A stretch of DNA of 64,000 nt. Source: Arachidicoccus soli (lineage in GTDB: Bacteria; Bacteroidota; Bacteroidia; Chitinophagales; Chitinophagaceae). Numbering within the stretch: position 1 is the stretch's first letter; each line of letters opens with the position of its first letter. Under the pieces are notes generated by a model. It saw nothing but the letters and a program-made list of their open reading frames with translations, ran no database searches and had not been told where the DNA came from. The stretch spans positions 2,480,001-2,544,000 of the forward strand of contig NZ_CP032489.1 in the NCBI RefSeq assembly GCF_003600625.1, in the 5' to 3' direction. Below, one piece after another: positions 9,190 through 17,660 of this stretch. The position numbers were made by a program, and so were the translations under genes.

Positions 9190-10323
9190 TTAAAAAGGCA
9201 ATTTATTTAATTCAATCTCCCTCTGAATATAATCGATAGCAGCCCCTATCGTTTTTATATTATTCCGAGTGGAATATTTAAGTGTACGATTATACAGAAA
9301 CTCATAGACCCTTTTTAGAAAAAGCCTTAGAATGTTAATATAAAAAGCAAGAGAATAAATTTTAATTTTTGCATCTGAAAATATTATTTTTCTAAATTTG
9401 AAATCATACACCATTATATATGCATATAGATAAGAATAATTAAACTTATATTGACTCTCACTATCTCCACAATTTTTAAGACTATTTAGTAGAGATTCTG
9501 CCCAAATAGTTTGACCCGTCCAATATCTTGGGATAAAATTTGGCCATGAATTTAAAACATTTTTTGGCAAGTGCTTTACGTCTTCGATTTTAGCTATATG
9601 CTTGTGTAAAACACCCAAACCTCCAGTACTGCTTACACTCTTACCACTTATAATAATAGGAATATCTAAGTATGTAAATGAACTAACAAATTTAATTAAT
9701 GCAATTGCATTTGCCATATCAGGGCTTGAGGCAGGAAAAAAACTACCACAATTTTGATATATTCTATCCAAAATTGTATGATGGACTATACCATGATATA
9801 AGCAAGGAAGTTTTAACATGCTCGTTCCTCCTTTGTTTAAAGAATATTTTAATGCAACTTCTGAATCGATGGATTTTGTCCCATAATTAAACGAAGAATA
9901 ACTTAATATCCCAGAAGCATTTTTATTCAAAATATTTTTCTGCATGCCGGGCCAACTATAAGCAGCCTTTCGAGTTTTTAACACACTAATATTTTGCTCC
10001 TTCATCCATCTAACGGTATTTGTAATAATAGGTAACACTCCATCATCATCCCCTATAAAGCATATATATTCACCAGTTGCATTTGCAACAGCCAAATCAG
10101 AATTCTTAATAACTGATAGTTCTCCTGGGCAATAGATATATTTTAAATTTTTGCAACTAGCATATTTCGGGTCTAAAAGGAATTGAACCGTTTCGGCATT
10201 GTTATCACTATTATCATGAATTACTAGCTCCATATCCTTATCATTAAAAGCAATAAGTGCTTCAATCAAGAGATGCAATGTTCTACTTCTATTCTTTGTA
10301 GGTACAACTATACTTAGTAACAT
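9190..10323 (-). CDS. Family 2 glycosyltransferase
   Basis: A 377-residue protein with a GT2 N-terminal domain: LSIVVPTKNRSRTL at 3-16, the nucleotide-site VIHDNSD at 34-40, and FIGDDDGV at 89-96, whose Asp run D92-D94 is the metal/donor site. The C-terminal 200 residues are less conserved and rich in aromatic and basic residues. It starts 5 bp after the Wzx stop, which implies tight co-expression. Substrate unknown. Confidence 0.82.
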   Translation of the reverse strand: MLLSIVVPTKNRSRTLHLLIEALIAFNDKDMELVIHDNSDNNAETVQFLLDPKYASCKNLKYIYCPGELSVIKNSDLAVANATGEYICFIGDDDGVLPIITNTVRWMKEQNISVLKTRKAAYSWPGMQKNILNKNASGILSYSSFNYGTKSIDSEVALKYSLNKGGTSMLKLPCLYHGIVHHTILDRIYQNCGSFFPASSPDMANAIALIKFVSSFTYLDIPIIISGKSVSSTGGLGVLHKHIAKIEDVKHLPKNVLNSWPNFIPRYWTGQTIWAESLLNSLKNCGDSESQYKFNYSYLYAYIMVYDFKFRKIIFSDAKIKIYSLAFYINILRLFLKRVYEFLYNRTLKYSTRNNIKTIGAAIDYIQREIELNKLPF

Positions 10324-10327
10324 ATTC

Positions 10328-11824
10328 TTATTTTTTCTGAAATTTGAATAAACCCAAATATCCTGATATATCTGCTTTAGCTAAAAAACATTTTAATAAA
10401 ATGAACAATATAATAAAAGCTGAAAAAGCAAGTTGAAAAATAACTAAAACTATACTTTTTGAAAAAGGTATTCGAGAGAAGATAAAGCCTAAACCAAAAG
10501 CAACCAATCCCGGGTAAATTATTTTTTGCAAAAACGTTTTAAATCCGTGTTTATCTTTAATATAAAATTTATTTACATAATAAAAGTATATGGGAGTTAT
10601 AATTATCTGTACTGTAGTCCAAGTGACTGCAGCACCTAAAGCCCCATATTTACGAGTAAATATCCAATATCCTGGAATTGTAAGAAATAAGCTGAATATG
10701 CCTACAATATTATTTAACTTAGTTTTTCCTAATGAAAGGCAAATATTAAAAGGCAATAAGTTAGATGTTAAAGCGCACATCCCTAAAGTGAGGACAGGCA
10801 CATACATATATGACTTATCAACTATAGATTCCTTCCTCATCCAGATTAAAATAATTTCTTTGGAATTAAAAAACAAAATTGCAGCAATCGAAAAGATTAC
10901 AATTGATATAAATAATATCAATTTATTATATAAAAGTAAAACATCTTGCAATTTATTTTCTGAAAAAAGTGCTGTAAATCTTGGGCGAATAGCAATATCA
11001 ACTGGATTAATAAGAGTCATTAGGATATAAGTCAAAGTCATCGCAATCGTATAATATCCTAATTGATCAATAGGCAAAACCTTACTTATTGTCAATTTAT
11101 CTAGTTGCGTGTTAACGCTAGCAACAAGAGAAATTAACAACATTCCAGCCGCGAATTTCCAAACCCTTTTAATTACTTTATTGTCTATCCTAGGTTTAAT
11201 AAAAAAAGGTAAATCTCTACTAATATTTCGAATTAATACCATTCTTAAAGTAACAGCATAAATAATAGTACAAGATATTTGCCATAAGAAAAAGGCGCTT
11301 AAGCTTCTAAAATAATAAATAGGGATAATTACCAATGCATTTCTAGCAATACTCCATAAAATCTGATAAAAATTTGCTTTTACTTGTTTTTCTAAACCTA
11401 ATAATCCTCCCATATAAAACTGAGCTAGCATTTGAAACGCAACTCCAATCCCAATTATTCGTAAATAGAAAATTAATTCAATGTTAGAATATTTAGTATC
11501 ATTAAGCATATTCTTTGCTATAACGCCAGCAAAAGAATAGATTAAACCTATTATAATAATAGCAATAAAAAAATAACAAGTTTCCAAAGTAGACAGAATC
11601 TTGACCAAATCCTTTTTAGAATTAGTTTTTATCGCAAATTCACGTGATAAAGTAGCAGTCATTCCAGCATCTAACATTGCCATCAATCCAACTATGATTA
11701 GTGTAAAACTAATAATAGAATAGCTTTGTATGCCTAGAAAATAGATATAAAGTGGAATAAAAACAAAATTGGAGATTAAACTCCAACCTTTTCCAACAAT
11801 ATTTGCAATAATATTTTTTTTCAT
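10328..11824 (-). CDS. Wzx-type oligosaccharide flippase (MATE/MOP superfamily)
   Basis: A 498-residue protein with about 12-14 membrane segments and the polysaccharide-transporter pattern: an N-terminal GKGWSLISNFVFIPLY segment, the SREFA motif near residue 63, and paired six-helix halves. It should translocate undecaprenyl-linked repeat units to the periplasmic face. Downstream it abuts a GT2 gene; upstream there is a GNAT gene 18 bp away. The strongly A+T-rich coding sequence, shared by the block from about 5.9 to 15 kb, is typical of serotype-variable EPS cores that move between strains. Confidence 0.88.
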   Translation of the reverse strand: MKKNIIANIVGKGWSLISNFVFIPLYIYFLGIQSYSIISFTLIIVGLMAMLDAGMTATLSREFAIKTNSKKDLVKILSTLETCYFFIAIIIIGLIYSFAGVIAKNMLNDTKYSNIELIFYLRIIGIGVAFQMLAQFYMGGLLGLEKQVKANFYQILWSIARNALVIIPIYYFRSLSAFFLWQISCTIIYAVTLRMVLIRNISRDLPFFIKPRIDNKVIKRVWKFAAGMLLISLVASVNTQLDKLTISKVLPIDQLGYYTIAMTLTYILMTLINPVDIAIRPRFTALFSENKLQDVLLLYNKLILFISIVIFSIAAILFFNSKEIILIWMRKESIVDKSYMYVPVLTLGMCALTSNLLPFNICLSLGKTKLNNIVGIFSLFLTIPGYWIFTRKYGALGAAVTWTTVQIIITPIYFYYVNKFYIKDKHGFKTFLQKIIYPGLVAFGLGFIFSRIPFSKSIVLVIFQLAFSAFIILFILLKCFLAKADISGYLGLFKFQKK

Positions 11825-11842
11825 TTAATTATTTATACAATT

Positions 11843-12358
11843 TCAAAAGAGCTTACCACTATATTCTAAAAAATTAATCTTTTCATTCTTGAAATTAAAT
11901 GTCAGTGTAAATATTTGATCTGAATTGAATAAGGGGAATAGTAAATATTTTTGTTCCACTATCTTCCAACCAATTCTTGTATAAAAGTTTAAAAGCGACT
12001 TTTTACAAAATAAAAATCCCATATCTTCATTTTCAATAAGATATCTATTAATAAAATTCATTAAAACTGTCCCATTCCCTTTACCAGACTGAATAGTGCA
12101 AACATTGCCTAGCCCTCTAACATTTCTCTCCTTATTATTCAAAATTATTTTGCAGTCAACTAAATTCAGATACGCAATATTTCTATAAGATTGGTCTTTC
12201 ATTAAAACGTGTATGTCATTTTCCTTTAAATTTGACTTTATCCAATCCTTATGTTGCACAATACTATAATTCCAAACTTGTTTTTTTATTTTACAAATTT
12301 CATCAAGTTGATCAAGGGTCAAATCTTTATGTCTTATAAATTGAAAATACATCAACAA
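11843..12358 (-). CDS. GNAT-like N-acetyltransferase
   Basis: A 171-residue protein with the acetyl-CoA pyrophosphate loop of the GNAT fold (VCTIQSGKGNGTVLM, residues 86-100; G94-x-G96), followed by a helix and a C-terminal FYTRIGWK segment typical of GNAT motif B. The Arg/Gln usually found at the start of the loop is replaced by Ser91. No signal peptide. Beside two DegT aminotransferases it could acylate the new amino group of a nucleotide-linked amino sugar, as PseH does, but a role on another substrate cannot be excluded. Confidence 0.65.
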   Translation of the reverse strand: MLMYFQFIRHKDLTLDQLDEICKIKKQVWNYSIVQHKDWIKSNLKENDIHVLMKDQSYRNIAYLNLVDCKIILNNKERNVRGLGNVCTIQSGKGNGTVLMNFINRYLIENEDMGFLFCKKSLLNFYTRIGWKIVEQKYLLFPLFNSDQIFTLTFNFKNEKINFLEYSGKLF

Positions 12359-12383
12359 AAGTTTATAATAATTTACTTTTTAA

Positions 12384-12893
12384 TTATGTCCTTTTTTTAA
12401 TCAATTTGGCAGGAACACCTCCCATAATACTATATTGAGCCACATCTTTGGTAACTACAGAATTAGCAGCAATAATAGAACCTTCGCCAATTTTCACACC
12501 TTTTGTAATTGTACAATTAGCGCCAATCCACACATCGTTCTCAATATAAATTGGAGCTTCAATTATCCCTTGATTTACCATAGGAATATCCAAACTAGAA
12601 AACCGATGATCAAATGCAACAAAAACACATGAAGGTGCAATCATCACATATTTCCCAATAAATATTCCTACAGTTTCGCCATTTAATGTACAATTTTCTG
12701 CAATAGAACTAAAATCACCCATTTCAAACTTACCTTTTATTCTAACATTTGGACTAATAGATGTATTAGAACCAATGATACAACCATTTTTTCTATAATA
12801 GTTAACTCTCCATTTACAAAAAGTATAAATTCCTGGTAATGCTAATAAAAAAGATTGATATAAGTTGCTTAAGAGAAAAGCCATTCTTTTCAT
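12384..12893 (-). CDS. Hexapeptide-repeat acyltransferase (left-handed beta-helix)
   Basis: A 169-residue O- or N-acetyltransferase. After an N-terminal hydrophobic helix (residues 7-25) come left-handed beta-helix repeats (about 35-160) with hexapeptide turns such as IGSNTS, IENDVWIGANCTI, IGEGSIIAANSVV, and the common C-terminus SIMGGVPAKLIKKR. The residues around FDHRFS fit the catalytic-His loop of the maltose/galactoside acetyltransferase group, which includes WcaF. It lies 10 bp after the DegT gene and probably acetylates a sugar of the repeat unit; position unknown. Confidence 0.85.
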   Translation of the reverse strand: MKRMAFLLSNLYQSFLLALPGIYTFCKWRVNYYRKNGCIIGSNTSISPNVRIKGKFEMGDFSSIAENCTLNGETVGIFIGKYVMIAPSCVFVAFDHRFSSLDIPMVNQGIIEAPIYIENDVWIGANCTITKGVKIGEGSIIAANSVVTKDVAQYSIMGGVPAKLIKKRT

Positions 12894-12903
12894 TGTAGTT
12901 AAT

Positions 12904-13989
12904 TTAAAATTTGAGTCCTATTTCATTATCGTTTAGCCACCAACCACAAGGTAAGGCAAAGAATCTCTCGTAAAAATCTTCTACTCCTGGAAGTAAATTA
13001 TTATTATTAAAAACTGAATAATAATAATTTGGCAAATGAACACCAGATGCATAATATCCTAATTCTCGGAATTTATTAATATATTCTATCTTTCTTTTAC
13101 TTCGCATCCCAAAAATCCAATAGTTTGGATTCTGATTCAAATCATTCTCTAAAAGTATCTGAATATCATCAAACTTATTCCTTAATTCGATTTTCCATTT
13201 CTCAGCATTTAACTCTTGCCTTTTTAATAATGAAACAATATTTTCCAATTGTAGACTTCCAATATAACTATTCATTTCATTCATTGTAAATCCATAGCCA
13301 GGAATTGAAATATCTGAATCTTTGCTTATTTCTCCATTAGGATTTCTAAATATCTTTCTATCAACGCCTAAATCTCGAATAAGGTTTGCCTTTTGTTGCA
13401 ATATAAAATCTTTGCAAGCTATTGCCCCACCATCAACCGTATTGGGCAACCGTACGGTTTGAAAGGAAAAAACGGTTATATCTGTACCAACATTTCCTAA
13501 AAATTGTCCTTTGTATTTGGAGCCAAAGGCCTCTATTGCATCGTCAATTACCATAATACCATGTTCATTGGCTATTGCATTAATTTCATCAATATAACCA
13601 ACGTAACCACAATGATGATTGTGAATAATTGCTTTGGTTTTATTTGTGATTTTAGTTTTTACACTTTCGGGATCTAAAGTTCCTCTGTGCGGATCAATAT
13701 CTGCCCAAATTAAAGTAGCCCCCAATGAAGCTGCGGGTTGATTTGAAGCTAGGCAACTCATTGGAGAAGCTATAATTTCATCTCCCGGCTTTATATCAAT
13801 TGTTTTTAATGCCACCAACATGGCCGCTGAAAATGAATTTACAGAAGAAATTTCTGAGCATTGGGTAACCTTCTTAAGATCTATTTCGAACTGTTTGCCA
13901 TATTTCCCGTATGCAAGCGATCCTGAGTGTAAGATATTACTTAACTCTGGCAGTTCTTCGGGCATATAGGGTTTATATAATGGAATCAT
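12904..13989 (-). CDS. DegT/DnrJ/EryC1-family aminotransferase homologue lacking the PLP lysine
   Basis: A 361-residue fold-type I protein of the sugar aminotransferase family, clearly homologous to its tandem neighbour at 13991-15079. In the family the PLP Schiff-base lysine lies in an SF/SL...K...T..GG motif. Here the stretch is FSFQTVRLPNTVDGG and the lysine position is Arg180 (codon CGG at 13450-13452); the paralogue has Lys182. The PLP-ring Asp of the VIDDAIEAF region (D150) is present. Loss of Lys blocks normal transamination. Some family members with His instead (ColD) are 3-dehydratases, but I know of no Arg form. It may be a non-catalytic partner of the neighbour, act in a different way, or be dead. 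It starts 2 bp after the neighbour's stop, so both are made together. Confidence 0.85.
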   Translation of the reverse strand: MIPLYKPYMPEELPELSNILHSGSLAYGKYGKQFEIDLKKVTQCSEISSVNSFSAAMLVALKTIDIKPGDEIIASPMSCLASNQPAASLGATLIWADIDPHRGTLDPESVKTKITNKTKAIIHNHHCGYVGYIDEINAIANEHGIMVIDDAIEAFGSKYKGQFLGNVGTDITVFSFQTVRLPNTVDGGAIACKDFILQQKANLIRDLGVDRKIFRNPNGEISKDSDISIPGYGFTMNEMNSYIGSLQLENIVSLLKRQELNAEKWKIELRNKFDDIQILLENDLNQNPNYWIFGMRSKRKIEYINKFRELGYYASGVHLPNYYYSVFNNNNLLPGVEDFYERFFALPCGWWLNDNEIGLKF

Positions 13990-13990
13990 A

Positions 13991-15079
13991 TTACCAACCC
14001 CTTTTAATTACATCAACAATTCGTTCCCTATCCTCTTGGCTAACCCACCACCCACAAGGTATATGAACCATTTTCTCATAAAATTTATCAAAAACGGGTA
14101 AGTCGGTTTGTGACTCTGCAAATAGAGAATGACGATCATTTCTTAAATGTAATTCAGAGGCGGAAATACCATTTTCATTCATCATTCGTATAAAACCTTC
14201 ACGGTTATCTACTTTCATCGTATATAGCCAATAAGAAGGTTCAGTATTCTCATTATATTTTAATAATTTTACACCCGGAATCGATTGAAGACTTGAATCA
14301 AAATATTTACCATTTCCTATATATTTATTTACGACTTCTCTTATGTGCCTCATTTGTATGATACCTATAGTTGCATTCACATTATTCATATGATATTTGT
14401 ATCCTGGAAATTTAATATCATTTTCTAATCTGGGCAATTTTTTATCGAGTCCAAACCATCTTAAAAGTTTTGCTTTATTATATTGCGCCTCCTTTTTTAC
14501 AGTTAGAAATCCACCATCAACTGTTGTCATATGTTTAATAGCTTGCAAAGAGAAAACAGTATAATCTGAATTTGAACCAACAGGAGAACCATTATATTTT
14601 GCACCCAAAGCATGCGCGGCATCTTCTATTATTGGAATATTATATTCATTAGAAATCTTATCAAATTCGTCCATATCACACACCATCCCCGCATAATGTA
14701 CTAACATTATAGCTTTTGTCCTTGATGTAATTTTACTTCTTACACTTTGAGGGTCTAACAGACCAGTATGCGCAGTAACGTCCGCCCATACAACTTTAGC
14801 ACCAACTAATTTAATAGCGACATTTGTTGGTTCTGCTGTTAGAACCGTACTAATAACCTCATCATCCTCTCCTACCCCTGCCAACAAAAGTGCAATATGC
14901 AAAGCAGCAGTTCCAGAATTTAAAGATACTGCGTAAGGATTGTTTACATATTGTGAAAAAAGTTTCTCAAATTCATACACTTTTTCTCCCTCAGCAACAT
15001 AACCGCTATAAATGACTTCCTCTAAAGCTGGCATCAACTCCTCAGGATTAGGAAAAAAAGGTTTTACAATTGGTATCAT
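13991..15079 (-). CDS. DegT/DnrJ/EryC1-family sugar aminotransferase
   Basis: A 362-residue PLP enzyme expected to aminate a nucleotide-linked keto sugar, using glutamate as donor. The PLP lysine is K182 in FSLQAIKHMTTVDGG (176-190); IEDAAHALGAKY (151-162) supplies the ring-stacking and Asp153 contacts; NSGTAALHIAL (54-64) binds the phosphate. Upstream and 10 bp away is the CapE/FnlA-type dehydratase, whose product is a UDP-HexNAc-4-ulose, so this enzyme probably makes a UDP-4-amino-4,6-dideoxy-HexNAc as PseC does. The two acyltransferase genes downstream could then acylate it. This route is inferred from gene order. Confidence 0.9.
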   Translation of the reverse strand: MIPIVKPFFPNPEELMPALEEVIYSGYVAEGEKVYEFEKLFSQYVNNPYAVSLNSGTAALHIALLLAGVGEDDEVISTVLTAEPTNVAIKLVGAKVVWADVTAHTGLLDPQSVRSKITSRTKAIMLVHYAGMVCDMDEFDKISNEYNIPIIEDAAHALGAKYNGSPVGSNSDYTVFSLQAIKHMTTVDGGFLTVKKEAQYNKAKLLRWFGLDKKLPRLENDIKFPGYKYHMNNVNATIGIIQMRHIREVVNKYIGNGKYFDSSLQSIPGVKLLKYNENTEPSYWLYTMKVDNREGFIRMMNENGISASELHLRNDRHSLFAESQTDLPVFDKFYEKMVHIPCGWWVSQEDRERIVDVIKRGW

Positions 15080-15088
15080 TTGTAGATA

Positions 15089-16114
15089 TTATTTATTTGC
15101 TAATTCATTTCTAACATAATCTAATGTCAATAAAAGATTCTTTGTCTCTTCTACATTTAACCTATGGGTATTGTCTGAGTTATATTCCTTTTCCATCAAT
15201 TTCGGTCCACCCGTCTGGATATATTTTGTATAATTCAAATCTCTAAAATCAGCAGGAACTCTGTAAAACTCACCCAAATCTTCTGCTTTAGACATTTCTT
15301 CTTTAGAGCATAAGGTTTCATATTTTTTTTCACCATGCCTTTCTCCAATTATTTTGATTTCATTATTTGCATTAAATAACTCTTTCAACGCTTCTGCTAA
15401 GATTTTTATTGTAGTTGCAGGAGATTTTTGCACAAAAATGTCTCCCGGGTTAGCATTTTCAAAGGCAAATAAAACTAATTTGACAGAATCATCTAAAGAC
15501 ATCATAAATCTTGTCATCTCTGGATTGGTGAGTGTAAGTGGCAAGCCTTCTTTAATTTGCTTTATTAATAAAGGGATAATAGAACCTCTTGAACACATAA
15601 CATTTCCGTAACGTGTAGCACAGTAAACACCATCTATCTTTTTAACTCTGGCATCTCTTGCTTTAGCAACTGCAATCTTCTCCATCATTGCCTTAGACAT
15701 GCCCATCGTATTAATTGGATATACCGCTTTATCAGTACTTAAAACAACTACCTTTTTAACTCCATTATCTGCTGCTGCCTCCAAAACATTTTCGGAACCA
15801 AGAATATTAGTTTCAACTGCCTGCATGGGATAGAATTCACAAGAGGGGACTTGCTTTAAAGCTGCGGCATGAAATAAATAATCAACTCCCGCCATTGCGT
15901 TATTTATACTTTTGAAACTTCTTGTATCCCCAATTACAAAGTTGAGTTTGTCATTTTTATACTCTATGCGCATATCTTCCTGCTTCTTTTCATCTCTACT
16001 GAAGATTCTAATCTCTTTTAATTCGGAGTTCAAGAATCCTCTCAACATTGCATTTCCGAATGAACCAGTTCCACCGGTAATCATTAATACTTTATCTTTA
16101 AACATATTTTTCAT
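15089..16114 (-). CDS. UDP-HexNAc 4,6-dehydratase/5-epimerase (CapE/WbjB/FnlA type)
   Basis: A 341-residue soluble extended SDR. The NAD(P) loop is ITGGTGSFG (12-20). The active-site region is LSTDKAVYP (125-133) followed by M137-x3-K141, where Met replaces the usual Tyr of the YxxxK pair; that substitution marks the CapE/WbjB/FnlA subgroup, which converts UDP-GlcNAc to the 2,6-dideoxy-L-arabino-hexos-4-ulose. In FucNAc pathways CapF and CapG follow, but here two DegT aminotransferases follow, pointing to a 4-amino sugar instead. The lack of membrane segments separates it from the large CapD/FlaA1 proteins. Confidence 0.88.
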   Translation of the reverse strand: MKNMFKDKVLMITGGTGSFGNAMLRGFLNSELKEIRIFSRDEKKQEDMRIEYKNDKLNFVIGDTRSFKSINNAMAGVDYLFHAAALKQVPSCEFYPMQAVETNILGSENVLEAAADNGVKKVVVLSTDKAVYPINTMGMSKAMMEKIAVAKARDARVKKIDGVYCATRYGNVMCSRGSIIPLLIKQIKEGLPLTLTNPEMTRFMMSLDDSVKLVLFAFENANPGDIFVQKSPATTIKILAEALKELFNANNEIKIIGERHGEKKYETLCSKEEMSKAEDLGEFYRVPADFRDLNYTKYIQTGGPKLMEKEYNSDNTHRLNVEETKNLLLTLDYVRNELANK

Positions 16115-16143
16115 TTTAACACATTAATTATTAATACTTAAAA

Positions 16144-17448
16144 TTATAAACGACCATCTACCAGATTCCTATCCACAAAAGCTTTAGCATCAAATATTAC
16201 CGCATTCTTATCTTTATATTCCCGGTAATTAATAGTTTTAAATTCCTCGTGTGCAACTGCTATGATTAAGGCTGCATAATCTGTTTGATTCTCTAAAGAA
16301 GCGATAATATTGACTCCATATTCGTGTTTGACTTCTGATTTGTCAGCCCAAGGGTCATAGATATCTACTTCCAAACCAAATTGTTGTAGCTCTTTATAAA
16401 TATCTACCACTTTGGTATTGCGCACATCGGGGCAATTTTCTTTGAAGGTAACACCCAAAATTAATGCTTTCGCACCTTTGATAGCGGTATGGCCTTTTTG
16501 AATCATTAATTTCACCACTTTACCGGCTATAAAAGCAGCCATCATATCATTGACTCTTCTGCCAGAGAGAATGACTTGGGGGTGGTAGCCCAATTGGGTA
16601 GCCTTATGTGCCAAGTAATAAGGATCCACACTGATACAGTGACCACCAACGAGCCCCGGTTTGTACTTTAAAAAATTGTATTTGGTGCCAGCCGCATCCA
16701 ATACGTCATTGGTATCGATACCTACGCGGTCGAAGATTAAAGCCAGTTCGTTTACAAATGAAATATTGACATCCCGTTGTGCATTCTCAATTGCTTTGGA
16801 AGCCTCTGCCACTTTGATGCTCGGTGCCAAATGTGTACCAGCTGTAATAATTGTTTTGTATAAGTTATTTACCTCTTCTGCAATTGCAGGTGTAGAACCA
16901 GAGGTTACTTTTTTTACGGAAGTGAGGGTATGTACTTTGTCACCTGGGTTGATACGTTCGGGGGAATATCCAACGAAGAAATCCCGATTAAATTTTAAGT
17001 TAGAAAATTTTTCCAAAACAGGAACACAATCTTCTTCAGTGCAACCGGGATAAACAGTAGATTCATAAATTATGGTATCTCCTTGTTTAATCACTTTTCC
17101 TAGCATTTCCGATGCTTTTAATAGGGGTGTTAAATCGGGGGAATTATATTTATCAATGGGAGTTGGTACTGTAACAATAAATATATTGGCTGTCTTCAAA
17201 ACTTCTAAGTCATTGGAGCAAATTAGGCCGGAAGCAAAGTCGTTATTTTTTGCTACTTGAAGATGCCTATTTAGTTTTTCAAGATCCGCTTCTTGGGTGC
17301 GGTCTTTACCGGCATTTAGTTCCTCTACTCTATCTTTACTGATATCAAAGCCTATTACCGGGAAGTGGGCTGCAAACTCAATGGCTAAGGGAAGGCCTAC
17401 ATAACCGAGGCCGATGATGGCTATTTTTTTATTTTGAGGCGTGGGCAT
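16144..17448 (-). CDS. UDP-N-acetylhexosamine 6-dehydrogenase (TviB/WbpO/WbpA type)
   Basis: A 434-residue UDP-sugar dehydrogenase that oxidises C6 of a UDP-HexNAc to the uronic acid with two NAD. The Rossmann motif is IIGLGYVGLP (11-20); the central domain has the conserved K218/N222 region (EASKAIEN); the catalytic cysteine is C271 in VGGHCISVDPYY. FKENCPDVRNTK in the C-terminal domain is typical of the UDP-HexNAc members rather than UDP-glucose dehydrogenases. It lies between wzc and the CapE-like gene. It gives the polymer an acidic sugar, consistent with a GH56-like enzyme that would act on HexNAc/uronate polymers. Confidence 0.93.
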   Translation of the reverse strand: MPTPQNKKIAIIGLGYVGLPLAIEFAAHFPVIGFDISKDRVEELNAGKDRTQEADLEKLNRHLQVAKNNDFASGLICSNDLEVLKTANIFIVTVPTPIDKYNSPDLTPLLKASEMLGKVIKQGDTIIYESTVYPGCTEEDCVPVLEKFSNLKFNRDFFVGYSPERINPGDKVHTLTSVKKVTSGSTPAIAEEVNNLYKTIITAGTHLAPSIKVAEASKAIENAQRDVNISFVNELALIFDRVGIDTNDVLDAAGTKYNFLKYKPGLVGGHCISVDPYYLAHKATQLGYHPQVILSGRRVNDMMAAFIAGKVVKLMIQKGHTAIKGAKALILGVTFKENCPDVRNTKVVDIYKELQQFGLEVDIYDPWADKSEVKHEYGVNIIASLENQTDYAALIIAVAHEEFKTINYREYKDKNAVIFDAKAFVDRNLVDGRL

Positions 17449-17597
17449 GTTGGTGGTTGTTTTCAGTTAATGAGTTTTTTTGTTACATAGTTACCCAATT
17501 ACTTCGTTGAAGGGTTTTGGGTTTTTATTATGTTTGAATTTTTATTTATCCACTTATTTTTCAATTTTTCATTTAGTTTCTTAAAGAGATTCCTCCA

Positions 17598-17655
17598 TTC
17601 GTCGGAATGACGGCGGAATTTTCGTCGGAATGACGGTATTGTCTTCGGAATGGGG
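17598..17655 (+). repeat. short direct repeat TTCGTCGGAATGACGG, two full copies plus a partial
   Basis: Identical 16-mers lie at 17598-17613 and 17621-17636, and a partial third (CTTCGGAATGGGG) follows at 17643-17655, just before the wzc stop. A degenerate copy is at 2460-2475. The motif contains a CGTC...GACG self-complementary core, so it can form a small stem. It looks like a dispersed intergenic repeat of this genome, in the 212-bp gap between wzc and the dehydrogenase gene. Confidence 0.6.
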
Positions 17656-17660
17656 CTGTA

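Noticed and set aside
10590-11030. Plus-strand open frame of 146 codons opposite wzx
   Set aside because: Shadow of a strongly supported membrane-protein gene; no start context, no recognisable motifs, and the composition mirrors the opposite strand.
16661-17053. Plus-strand open frame of 130 codons opposite the UDP-HexNAc dehydrogenase
   Set aside because: It covers the dehydrogenase catalytic region in antisense; no independent evidence.
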